This document shows, one piece after another, positions 50,887 to 58,863 of a DNA stretch of 64,000 nt (positions within the stretch are counted from its first letter, which is position 1; each line of letters begins with the position of its first letter). The stretch lies in NCBI GenBank assembly GCA_902779125.1, contig CACZAC010000003.1:62001-126000 (forward strand), in the 5' to 3' direction. Source of the stretch: an uncultured Bacteroidales bacterium (lineage in GTDB: Bacteria; Bacteroidota; Bacteroidia; Bacteroidales; Muribaculaceae). A model generated the notes under the pieces. That model searched no databases. It was not told the origin of the DNA and saw nothing but the letters and a program-made list of their open reading frames with translations. The translations under genes and the position numbers were made by a program.

Positions 50887-52995
50887 ATGAAGCATTTCCT
50901 TGCCTTAATATTTATAATGTGCGCTGCCCTTGTCGCCAATGCCAGCAACGACTCGGTAAAAGTAGTCAAGGGCCAGGTGAGCGACTATTATATCCCCGTG
51001 GTTACCAATTATAGCGTGACAGGCATGGTGACCGACGAACTGGGACAACCGCTTGAGGGCGCCACCGTGATGTGGCTCTACAGCCCAGCCCACAGCACTA
51101 CCGATGACCAAGGCCGATTCTCTCTTATCGGAACCGACACCGACACGCTGCTGTGCATCCATTACCCCGGCAAGGAAATGACCGTGGTGACGCGCCGTAA
51201 CGGCATGAGAGAAATCAACATATCCCTTGCCGACAAGACCAGTGGCAGCATTGCCGCCCCACGGCATAGAGCCCAAGCAACACGCTGGTATGACCCCCGC
51301 AACGCCACGACCATCACCTATTGCAATCCTCTCAACATCAGCTACAACTATGAGCCCTGGAACAACAATACCCGCAATGGCGGGTCATTCCGCTCGTCGG
51401 CTGACCCCATGGCTCTGACTTATCAAGGCGAATACTTCCTGTTCTCGACCAACCAGGGCGGTTTCCACTACTCCCGCAACCTGAGCGACTGGGAGTTCTG
51501 CCAGGCCTCGTTCCAGCGCTACCCCACCGATGACGACGAATGCGCCCCCGCAGCTTGGGTCGTGGGTGACACACTGTTTTACACAGGCTCTACCTATGAG
51601 GGTCTGCCCATCTGGTACTCCACCAATCCCAAGAGCGGCCGTTGGCGCCGTGCCGTTGAGCGCAACACGCTGCCCACATGGGACCCGCACGTCTTTCTTG
51701 ACGATGACGGGCGCCTGTACGAATACTACGGCTCCAGCAACGAATATCCAATCAAGGGCGTTGAAATCAGCCGCGAAGACTTCACACCCATCAGCAAAAT
51801 CCATGACCTGGTGCTGCTGCATCCTGACAAGCACGGTTGGGAGCGCTTCGGCATGAACAATGACGATGAGGTGACACTCAAGCCCTTCATGGAAGGTGCT
51901 TTTATGACCAAACACAACGGCAAGTACTATATACAATATGGGGCGCCAGGCACCGAGTTCAAGGTGTATGCCGACGGCGTCTACGTGGGTGACCACCCGC
52001 TGGGACCGTTCACCTACCAGAGGCACAATCCCATGAGTTACAAGCCCGGCGGATTTGTGCAGGGCGTGGGACACGGCGGCACATTTGCCGACCTTAAGGG
52101 GAACTATTGGCATGTGGGCACATGCATGCTCTCGCTCAAGTACAAGTTTGAGCGCCGCATCGGGCTCTACCCCACCGCCTTTGACGCCGACGGCGTGATG
52201 TACTGTATCACAGCCTTCGGTGACTACCCGCAATTGAATGCCGACAACGATATCTCTAACCCATCTGAACGCTTCACGGGGTGGATGCTGCTCTCCTATG
52301 GAAAGCCCTGTACCGTATCGAGTTGCGACAGCACCTTGACAGCTGCCAGCCTCACCGATGAGAACATGCGCACCTATTGGAGCGCCGCCAGTGGCAGCGA
52401 CCAGGAGTGGATTGAGATGGACTTGGGCGGAACACGTGAGGTGCGCGCCATACAACTCAACTACTATGACCACAAGACGGTTCAGCACAACCGTGCCAAC
52501 GACATCTACTACCAGTACCGCATCCTTGCCAGCGATGACGGCAAGCACTGGACCCTGGTAGTGGACAAGAGTGACAACGACCGTGATGTACCGCACGACT
52601 ATATTGAACTGCGCGAGCCGATTGATACCCGTTACCTGCGCATCGAGAACCTGCACATGCCCTCAGGTGGCTATTTCTGCCTCAGCGAGGTGCGGGTATT
52701 CGGCCTGGATTATAACGGCAACCAACTCACCGCCGTCAAAAAATTCTCCGTCAAGCGCGATAAGAACGACCGCCGCAATGCTATGATTACATGGGCTGCT
52801 ACTGAAGGAGCCTACGGCTACAATATCTATTATGGCATCGCTCCCGATAAGCTGTACCATTGCATCACCGTCAATGGTGACACGCAATATGATATGCGAG
52901 GTCTGGACTTGGAGACCGATTATTACTTCGCAATCCAAGCCCTGGGCGAAACGGGCTGCGGTCCTTGTTCCAAAACCGTAAAAATCAACCATTAA
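50887..52995 (+). CDS. GH43-like glycosidase with N-terminal CarboxypepD_reg-like, F5/8-type and FN3 domains
   Basis: The 702-residue exported protein (signal MKHFLALIFIMCAALVANA) starts with a beta-sandwich like the regulatory domain of SusC proteins (about 42-110: YSVTGMVTDELGQPLEGATVMWL, TTDDQGRFSLIG). A five-bladed propeller of GH43 type follows. Its three expected acidic residues are visible: Asp173 (SSADPMALTY, base), Asp266 (TWDPHVFLDDDG, pKa tuning) and Glu336 (FMEGAFMTKHNGKYYIQYGA, acid). After the propeller (to about 455) come an F5/8-type C/CBM32-like domain (about 475-615: TYWSAASGSDQEWIEMDLGG, YLRIENLHMP) and a fibronectin III domain (about 625-700). Family 43 enzymes cut arabinan, xylan or galactan linkages; the exact substrate cannot be told. 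The next gene starts 14 nt after the stop. Confidence 0.85.
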   Translation: MKHFLALIFIMCAALVANASNDSVKVVKGQVSDYYIPVVTNYSVTGMVTDELGQPLEGATVMWLYSPAHSTTDDQGRFSLIGTDTDTLLCIHYPGKEMTVVTRRNGMREINISLADKTSGSIAAPRHRAQATRWYDPRNATTITYCNPLNISYNYEPWNNNTRNGGSFRSSADPMALTYQGEYFLFSTNQGGFHYSRNLSDWEFCQASFQRYPTDDDECAPAAWVVGDTLFYTGSTYEGLPIWYSTNPKSGRWRRAVERNTLPTWDPHVFLDDDGRLYEYYGSSNEYPIKGVEISREDFTPISKIHDLVLLHPDKHGWERFGMNNDDEVTLKPFMEGAFMTKHNGKYYIQYGAPGTEFKVYADGVYVGDHPLGPFTYQRHNPMSYKPGGFVQGVGHGGTFADLKGNYWHVGTCMLSLKYKFERRIGLYPTAFDADGVMYCITAFGDYPQLNADNDISNPSERFTGWMLLSYGKPCTVSSCDSTLTAASLTDENMRTYWSAASGSDQEWIEMDLGGTREVRAIQLNYYDHKTVQHNRANDIYYQYRILASDDGKHWTLVVDKSDNDRDVPHDYIELREPIDTRYLRIENLHMPSGGYFCLSEVRVFGLDYNGNQLTAVKKFSVKRDKNDRRNAMITWAATEGAYGYNIYYGIAPDKLYHCITVNGDTQYDMRGLDLETDYYFAIQALGETGCGPCSKTVKINH

Positions 52996-53009
52996 CCAAT
53001 AAGCATAAT

Positions 53010-54383
53010 ATGAACAAGACTATCTTGAAATACCTCGCACTCGTGCTGCTGTTGACATTCAGCAGCTGCAAGAATAACGGCGAGAAATCACCTGCCAACG
53101 AAGAGCCCCAAACTTCTACCGAGCAGGGCCGGCCCGCTTCGTTTGCCAATGATGATGCCTTGCTGGACTACATCGAGCGCGTCCATTTCAATTACATGTG
53201 GGATGGCGCCGAGCCCACGTCGGGGATGGCCTGCGAGCGCATCCATCTCGACGGGGACTATCCCGAACATGACCAGGACGTGGTGACAACGGGCGGGAGC
53301 GGATTTGGCATCGCTGGACTCGTGGTAGCCATGGAACGCGGTTTCATCACCCGCGACCAGGGCATCGAACGGCTGAACCGCATCGTTGGATTCCTGGAAC
53401 GCGCCGACCGATTCCATGGCGTTTGGCCCCACTGGCTGCATGGTCCCTCAGGAAAAGTGAAACCTTTCGGCAAAAAAGACAATGGCGGCGACCTGGTAGA
53501 GAGCTGTTTCCTGATGCAGGGTCTGCTTTGCGCCCGCCAGTACCTCAATCGCGACACCGAAGCCGAAAAAAGCCTGGTCAATCGCATCAATGGCCTGTGG
53601 CAAGGCATGGAGTTTGACTGGTACACCCGTGGTGGTCAGGATGTTATCTATTGGCACTGGTCACCTGAATATGAATGGGAGATGAATTTTCCGCTCGAGG
53701 GCTATAACGAGTGCCTCATCGTGTATGTGCTGGCAGCAGCCTCGCCTACACACAGCGTTCCCGCCTCCTGCTATCATAAGGGCTGGGCACGCAGTGGCGG
53801 CATCAAGAGCAACGCAGCCCCCTATGGCTATCCTCTAGAACTCAAGCACAACGGTGCCGAACAGACGGGCGGTCCGTTGTTCTGGGCACATTACAGCTGG
53901 ATTGGGCTCAATCCCAAGGGTTTGAAAGACCAGTATGCTGACTACTGGAACGTTGTGCGCAACCACGCCATGAGCAATTATCAATACTGTGTTGACAATC
54001 CCAAGCACTATAGCGGCTACGGTCCCGACTGCTGGGGTTTGACCGCCAGCTATTCGACTGAGGGCTATTCGGCGCACAGCCCCGGCAATGACCTGGGCGT
54101 GATTACGCCCACAGCGGCATTGTCGTCGTTCCCCTATACACCCGAGCAGTCTATGGCTGCCCTCAAGGGCTTCTATGCCCGCGGTGAGTCAATATGGGGA
54201 AAATATGGCTTCTATGATGCTTTTAGCCCTGTGAGCGGATGGACATTGCCTCGCTACTTGGCCATAGACCAGTGCACCATAGCTCCGATGATAGAGAATT
54301 ACCGCACGGGGCTGCTGTGGCGGCTGTTCATGAGTTGTCCCGAGGTGCAGCAAGGGCTTGAGAAACTGGGATTTACCCATTAA
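53010..54383 (+). CDS. PF10091-family lipoprotein, glucoamylase-like (GH144-like, possible beta-1,2-glucanase)
   Basis: The chosen start MNKTILKYLALVLLL gives 457 residues with a lipobox ending at Cys20 (TFSSC); an in-frame start 15 codons earlier lies inside the previous gene and lacks a signal. The mature protein is an (alpha/alpha)6-type barrel with the PF10091 pattern: DYIERVHFNYMWDGAEPTSGMACER, TTGGSGFGIAGLVVAMERGFI, HGVWPHWLHGPSGKVKPF, DNGGDLVESCFLMQGLLC, MEFDWYTRGGQDVIYWHWSPEYEWEM, NECLIVYVLAAASPTH, PLFWAHYSWIGLNPKG and YGPDCWGLTASYS. Characterised relatives in GH144 are endo-beta-1,2-glucanases; others in PF10091 are uncharacterised, so the substrate is inferred. It is lipid-anchored, likely surface or periplasmic, and sits between the GH43-like and GH3 genes. 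Confidence 0.85.
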   Translation: MNKTILKYLALVLLLTFSSCKNNGEKSPANEEPQTSTEQGRPASFANDDALLDYIERVHFNYMWDGAEPTSGMACERIHLDGDYPEHDQDVVTTGGSGFGIAGLVVAMERGFITRDQGIERLNRIVGFLERADRFHGVWPHWLHGPSGKVKPFGKKDNGGDLVESCFLMQGLLCARQYLNRDTEAEKSLVNRINGLWQGMEFDWYTRGGQDVIYWHWSPEYEWEMNFPLEGYNECLIVYVLAAASPTHSVPASCYHKGWARSGGIKSNAAPYGYPLELKHNGAEQTGGPLFWAHYSWIGLNPKGLKDQYADYWNVVRNHAMSNYQYCVDNPKHYSGYGPDCWGLTASYSTEGYSAHSPGNDLGVITPTAALSSFPYTPEQSMAALKGFYARGESIWGKYGFYDAFSPVSGWTLPRYLAIDQCTIAPMIENYRTGLLWRLFMSCPEVQQGLEKLGFTH

Positions 54384-54392
54384 TCCAAGCAT

Positions 54393-54437
54393 TCTAGATG
54401 ATCTAGATGTTCTAGTTTATCTAGATGTTCTAGAACA
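54393..54437. repeat. CTAGATGTTCTAG repeats between the PF10091 and GH3 genes
   Basis: ATCTAGATGTTCTAG is repeated perfectly at 54402-54416 and 54420-54434 (18-nt period), preceded by TTCTAGATG and followed by AAC. CTAG occurs six times in about 40 nt. It can pair with itself in several registers. Confidence 0.75.
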
Positions 54438-54469
54438 AAAAGGAACTAACAATTAAAAATCAAATATTT

Positions 54470-56743
54470 ATGATGAGAATTAAGAGTATGTTAATCACAA
54501 TGGCCGTGGCGTTGGGCGCCCTATCGGCACAGGCTGTGGACCAAGCCAAAATGGACCAGTTCATCAAAGACCTGTTGGGCAAGATGACGCTGCAAGAGAA
54601 AATCGGACAACTTAATCTGCCCGTTACCGGCGACATCATCACCGGCTCATCGGTGAGCGGTGACGTCGTGGGTAAAATCAAAGCCGGACAGGTGGGCGGC
54701 CTGTTCAACATGAAGGGAGTACAGAGCATCCGCGCGTTGCAGGAAGTCGCCGTCAAACAGAGCCGATTGGGCATTCCCCTAATTTTCGGTATGGACGTGA
54801 TTCACGGCTATGAGACGGTGTTCCCCATCCCCTTTGCCATGTCAATGAGCTGGGACATTGACGCCATCCGCAACTCGGCCCGCATTGCCGCCATCGAGGC
54901 GACAGCCGACGGCATCTGCTGGACTTTCAGTCCCATGGTTGATGTTTGCCGCGAGCCACGCTGGGGCCGCATGAGTGAAGGCAACGGCGAGGACCCCTTC
55001 CTGGGTGCCGCCATCTGCCGTGCCATGATTGAGGGTTACCAAGGCGCTGACCTGACCGACAAAGCGACCATGATGGCTTGTGTCAAGCACTTTGCCCTGT
55101 ATGGCGCTCCCGAGGCAGGACGTGACTACAACACGGTGGATATGAGCCGCGTGCGCATGTTCAACGAATATTTCCCGCCCTACAAAGCCGGTGTGGATGC
55201 CGGTGCAGGCAGCTACATGACATCGTTCAACGTCATCGACTACATCCCTGCTACGGGCAACCATTGGCTCCTAACCGAGGTGCTGCGTGACCGCTGGGGA
55301 TTTGACGGCTTTGTCGTGACCGACTACACCGCCATCAGCGAGATGATCAACCATGGCATGGGCGACCTGCAGACTGTTTCGGCGCTGGCACTCAAGGCCG
55401 GTACCGACATGGACATGGTGGCTGACGGTTTCCTGGGCACGCTGGAGAAGTCGCTGAGCGAGGGCAAGGTGACGATGGCTGATATCGACAAGGCTTGCCG
55501 CCGCATCCTGGAAGCCAAGTACAAGTTGGGCCTGTTTGATGACCCCTACCGCTACTTTGACGCCAAACGTGCCAAGAAAGAAATCTATACCGACGCACAT
55601 CGCGCTGAAGCCCGCAAACTGGCGACAGAAACCTTCGTGCTGCTGCAGAACAAGGACAACGTGCTACCGCTCAAGCGCACGGGCAAGATTGCTCTGGTGG
55701 GTCCGCTTGCCAACACCCGCGCCAACATGCCCGGCACATGGAGCGTCGCTGCTGCGAGCGACCGTTACAGCACATTGCTCGAAGCGATGCGCCGCGCTGT
55801 GGGTGACAAAGCCGAGGTGATGTATGCCAAGGGCTGCAACGTGTGCTATGATGCCGAGTTGGAGAAGAACTCGACGATGTTCGGACGCGAGATGCGCGAT
55901 GAGCGCCCCGTTGACGTGATGCGAGAAGAGGCTGTGCGCATCGCCAAGGAGTGTGACGTGATTGTCGCTGCCATGGGTGAACCCAGCGAAATGTCAGGCG
56001 AGAGCAGTTCACGCAGCGAGTTGACTATCCTCGATGCCCAGAAAGACCTGCTCACCGCCCTCAAGGCGACCGGCAAACCCATCGTGCTACTCAATTTCTC
56101 GGGCCGCGCCACAGTCATGGACTGGGAAGTCGAGAACATCCCCACCATCCTCAACGTGTGGTTTGGTGGCAGCGAGGCTGCCGACGCCATCTGTGACGTC
56201 GTCTTCGGTGATGTGGCACCCAGCGGCAAACTCACTGTGACCATGCCGCGCAACGTGGGCCAGGTGCCTATTTATTACAACCACCTGAACACGGGCCGTC
56301 CCAATCCCAAGTGGTTTAGCAAATTCACCTCTAACTATCTGGACGTGCCCAACGACCCGCTGTTCCCCTTCGGCTACGGTCTGAGCTACACCACATTCCA
56401 GTACAGTCCACTCTCGTTGAGCAGCAACATGATGACAACGGGAGGCAACATCAAGGCCAGCGTCACCGTCACCAATACAGGTAATTGCGAGGGCACCGAG
56501 GTCGTGCAGCTCTACATCCGCGACATGGTGGGCAGCATCGCCCGCCCAGTCCAGGAACTCAAGGGCTTTGAGCGCATCAGTCTCAAGCCTGGTGAGAGCC
56601 GCAACGTCACGTTTACCATCGATGCCGAGCTGCTCAAGTTCTACAACAGCGACCTGAAATACGTCTGCGAACCTGGTGAGTTTGAAGTCATGGTCGGCAC
56701 CAACTGCCGCGAAGTCCAGCGCCAGAAATTCACCCTCAAGTAA
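54470..56743 (+). CDS. bglX: GH3 beta-glucosidase, exported
   Basis: GH3 beta-glucosidases release glucose from the non-reducing ends of beta-glucans. The 757-residue protein has a signal peptide (MMRIKSMLITMAVALGALSAQA), then the GH3 N-terminal barrel with GIPLIFGMDVIHGYETVFP, TFSPMVDVCREPRWGR, CVKHFALYGAPEAGRDYNTVDMS and the nucleophile Asp285 (GFVVTDYTAISEM; many relatives have SDW or SDY here). The C-terminal alpha/beta domain follows, with GEPSEMSGESSSRSEL supplying the acid/base, then a FN3-like domain at the end. Length and order match BglX-type enzymes. It is the last gene before a terminator. In a locus with a PF10091 enzyme, a beta-1,2-glucooligosaccharide role is possible (inference). 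Confidence 0.93.
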   Translation: MMRIKSMLITMAVALGALSAQAVDQAKMDQFIKDLLGKMTLQEKIGQLNLPVTGDIITGSSVSGDVVGKIKAGQVGGLFNMKGVQSIRALQEVAVKQSRLGIPLIFGMDVIHGYETVFPIPFAMSMSWDIDAIRNSARIAAIEATADGICWTFSPMVDVCREPRWGRMSEGNGEDPFLGAAICRAMIEGYQGADLTDKATMMACVKHFALYGAPEAGRDYNTVDMSRVRMFNEYFPPYKAGVDAGAGSYMTSFNVIDYIPATGNHWLLTEVLRDRWGFDGFVVTDYTAISEMINHGMGDLQTVSALALKAGTDMDMVADGFLGTLEKSLSEGKVTMADIDKACRRILEAKYKLGLFDDPYRYFDAKRAKKEIYTDAHRAEARKLATETFVLLQNKDNVLPLKRTGKIALVGPLANTRANMPGTWSVAAASDRYSTLLEAMRRAVGDKAEVMYAKGCNVCYDAELEKNSTMFGREMRDERPVDVMREEAVRIAKECDVIVAAMGEPSEMSGESSSRSELTILDAQKDLLTALKATGKPIVLLNFSGRATVMDWEVENIPTILNVWFGGSEAADAICDVVFGDVAPSGKLTVTMPRNVGQVPIYYNHLNTGRPNPKWFSKFTSNYLDVPNDPLFPFGYGLSYTTFQYSPLSLSSNMMTTGGNIKASVTVTNTGNCEGTEVVQLYIRDMVGSIARPVQELKGFERISLKPGESRNVTFTIDAELLKFYNSDLKYVCEPGEFEVMVGTNCREVQRQKFTLK

Positions 56744-56770
56744 TAGTTTAGACTTTTACTCATAAACACA

Positions 56771-56806
56771 ACAGGGACAACGTCCAAAAAATGGCGTTGT
56801 CCCTGT
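56771..56806 (+). terminator. Terminator of PUL 1
   Basis: The arms 56771-56782 and 56795-56806 (ACAGGGACAACG and its complement) form a 12-bp stem, followed by CATTTTATTTATT, between the convergent GH3 and regulator genes. Confidence 0.85.
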
Positions 56807-56839
56807 CATTTTATTTATTATTGGTCTTGAAGCGGTGTG

Positions 56840-58495
56840 TCACATGCCGATGGCCTTGACCTGAGCCTCGAACGCTTCACGGTCAACGATGGCGCCGTTC
56901 TTCACTTTAGCACGGTAATTATAGATGGTATTCACCGAGTAGTGCAGGAATTCGGCAATGCGGCTGCTATCCTCAATACCTAGACGGATGAGTGCAAAGA
57001 TGCGGATATCGGTGTTCAACTTACCTGGGTCAGAGAGCGTGATGCGGCTCTCAGGACGCAGCAGAGCATTAAAATCATTCACGAAATTGGGGAACAGGTG
57101 CAGGAAAGTGCTGTCGAACATCTCATACAACTCGCTCAAGTTCTTGTCCCTCAGTTCATTATTACCAGTGAACTTGTAAAGTGCATCCAAGTCCTTGTTC
57201 TTGACCATCTTGTTGACACGCTTGCGCATCTCGTCCATACGGTCAATATAGAAAGAGCACAAATGGATAAAACGCCCAACGTACTCATCCTTGACACGGT
57301 TGGACTCGTTCAGTTTGAGGTTGGTTTCACGCATCTGGCTATTCAGCTCCGAAAGTTGAGTGTTCAGCTGCGCCAATTGCTTGTTGCTGTCACTCAGTTC
57401 ATTACGAGCCCGAGCCAATTTCTTGCGCTGACTATTGCTATAGAACAGGATACCCAGGAACAGGGCAGCAAGCAAACTAGCCACCACCGCCAGCACGAGC
57501 AACTGGTGGTTGGCCCGCTTGAGCGACGCCTCGTAGTTGTCGCTGATTGCCGTCAGTACAGGCGAAATCTGGTTGTTGCGTTTCACAGTGTTGAACTTGC
57601 TCGCACACTGCCATGCAAAACGGATGTATCGGTAAGCACGGTCCATGTCACCATCTGACATCAGCAGATTGGCCAATTCCCACATTGCTCCTTGATCCAT
57701 CACAGCATTCTTGACATCGCTCAGCGCCGATTGGGTAACCCAATAACGAGCCTGTACAGAATCTTCCAATAGAGAGTAATCCAAATATCGGTAAAACGCA
57801 ACGATGGCATACTCATGTGAACCCTCTTTCACCTGTTTGAGCCTCATATCACTGTATAGCAACGCATTACGAGCATCTCCTTTAACAAAAAAATCAAGTT
57901 CCTTCATTTGCAATGCCTCGTCATCATTGGGCGAGATGCCGCTAGTGTCAATCATGCGGTTATACTGGTCTTGCTTGGCATAATACATCTCCTGCATGCG
58001 CGGCACCTTGCAAAAGTAGCCCAGTTCGCGGTACAAGTGGGCCAAGGTTGTATAGTATCGACGACGGTTACTGGAATTGTTAATGTGCTGTTCGTCAATG
58101 GAATTCAAGACATCCATGCTTTCATAATACATGCCCGACTCAGAGCATTGAAAAGCCAGTAAAATCCTGCACTCCTCAGCACCGATGTGATCACCGCGCT
58201 TCTCAGCAAGTGAAATACAACGGTCAATATAATAAATCGCCGAATCGTTCATGTAGGGATGATACTCATCATACAATCGCCGGCAGATTTCATACAGGGC
58301 TCCTACATCGGTGGTCACATTAAGAGCAGACTTCAGTTGCTGGATGCGTTGTTCACGAATCTCCACATACTGATCAGTCTTGCTGATGGCATCATCAAGT
58401 TTTCTGTATTCCTGTTTCAGGTCTATATCGCCTGCCATGGTTTGGAAGCCAGTCACACACAGCAGTAACACTGATATCACTATGTTAATTTTCAT
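56840..58495 (-). CDS. DUF6377-type membrane-bound regulator
   Basis: The 551-residue protein has an N-terminal signal (MKINIVISVLLLCVTGFQTMA) and a periplasmic helical TPR-like sensor region to about residue 325. One transmembrane helix follows at about 331-352 (LLVLAVVASLLAALFLGILFY), then a charged coiled coil at 358-400 (LSDSNKQLAQLNTQLSELNSQM). The cytoplasmic DUF6377 part ends at about 505-535 with a LuxR-like helix-turn-helix (EDSSRIAEFLHYSVNTIYNYRAKVKNG). Such proteins are found beside SusCD loci and are thought to sense and switch them. It is transcribed away from the second susC and converges on PUL 1. The direct target and ligand are inferred from position only. Confidence 0.88.
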   Translation of the reverse strand: MKINIVISVLLLCVTGFQTMAGDIDLKQEYRKLDDAISKTDQYVEIREQRIQQLKSALNVTTDVGALYEICRRLYDEYHPYMNDSAIYYIDRCISLAEKRGDHIGAEECRILLAFQCSESGMYYESMDVLNSIDEQHINNSSNRRRYYTTLAHLYRELGYFCKVPRMQEMYYAKQDQYNRMIDTSGISPNDDEALQMKELDFFVKGDARNALLYSDMRLKQVKEGSHEYAIVAFYRYLDYSLLEDSVQARYWVTQSALSDVKNAVMDQGAMWELANLLMSDGDMDRAYRYIRFAWQCASKFNTVKRNNQISPVLTAISDNYEASLKRANHQLLVLAVVASLLAALFLGILFYSNSQRKKLARARNELSDSNKQLAQLNTQLSELNSQMRETNLKLNESNRVKDEYVGRFIHLCSFYIDRMDEMRKRVNKMVKNKDLDALYKFTGNNELRDKNLSELYEMFDSTFLHLFPNFVNDFNALLRPESRITLSDPGKLNTDIRIFALIRLGIEDSSRIAEFLHYSVNTIYNYRAKVKNGAIVDREAFEAQVKAIGM

Positions 58496-58520
58496 ATAAG
58501 CATAAGAACAATGATTTTTG

Positions 58521-58528
58521 CAAAATTA
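58521..58528 (-). promoter_or_regulatory. -7 box of the DUF6377 gene
   Basis: TAATTTTG on the minus strand fits TAnnTTTG, 25 nt before the start codon; no clear -33 box. Confidence 0.45.
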
Positions 58529-58736
58529 AGAGAAATTAATGAGAAAATGGGATAATAAAGTCAGAATATTCGATGAAACCGTAGTTTTAATGTTTTCAGT
58601 AGGACTACATTTGAACCACTTTTTAACGATTATTGGTTTTTAATAAAATTATGATTATCAGATATTTACAAATTATTTACATTCAAAAACATCCACTTTT
58701 TTGTTTTTGATGCCCAGAACACCTTATTTTATTATA

Positions 58737-58744
58737 TATTTTTG
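58737..58744 (+). promoter_or_regulatory. -7 box of the second PUL (susC)
   Basis: TATTTTTG fits TAnnTTTG and is followed by a long leader of about 110 nt; no -33 TTTG lies at the right distance. Confidence 0.5.
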
Positions 58745-58863
58745 CAATCGTAACTCATGCGAGAAAGCAGAAAAATGGATTAACCTCTCTGCAACAGACC
58801 CAAATCAACCACTGAATGAAATAACTATTCAATATTTATTATTTAACCAATTAACAATGTGAC

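Larger units (their letters stand above)
58496..58863. other. Divergent regulatory region between the DUF6377 gene and susC (PUL 2)
   Basis: The 368-nt region is AT-rich. It contains a -7 box for the regulator and one for susC, and a susC leader of about 110 nt. No other open frame or strong hairpin was found. Confidence 0.7.
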
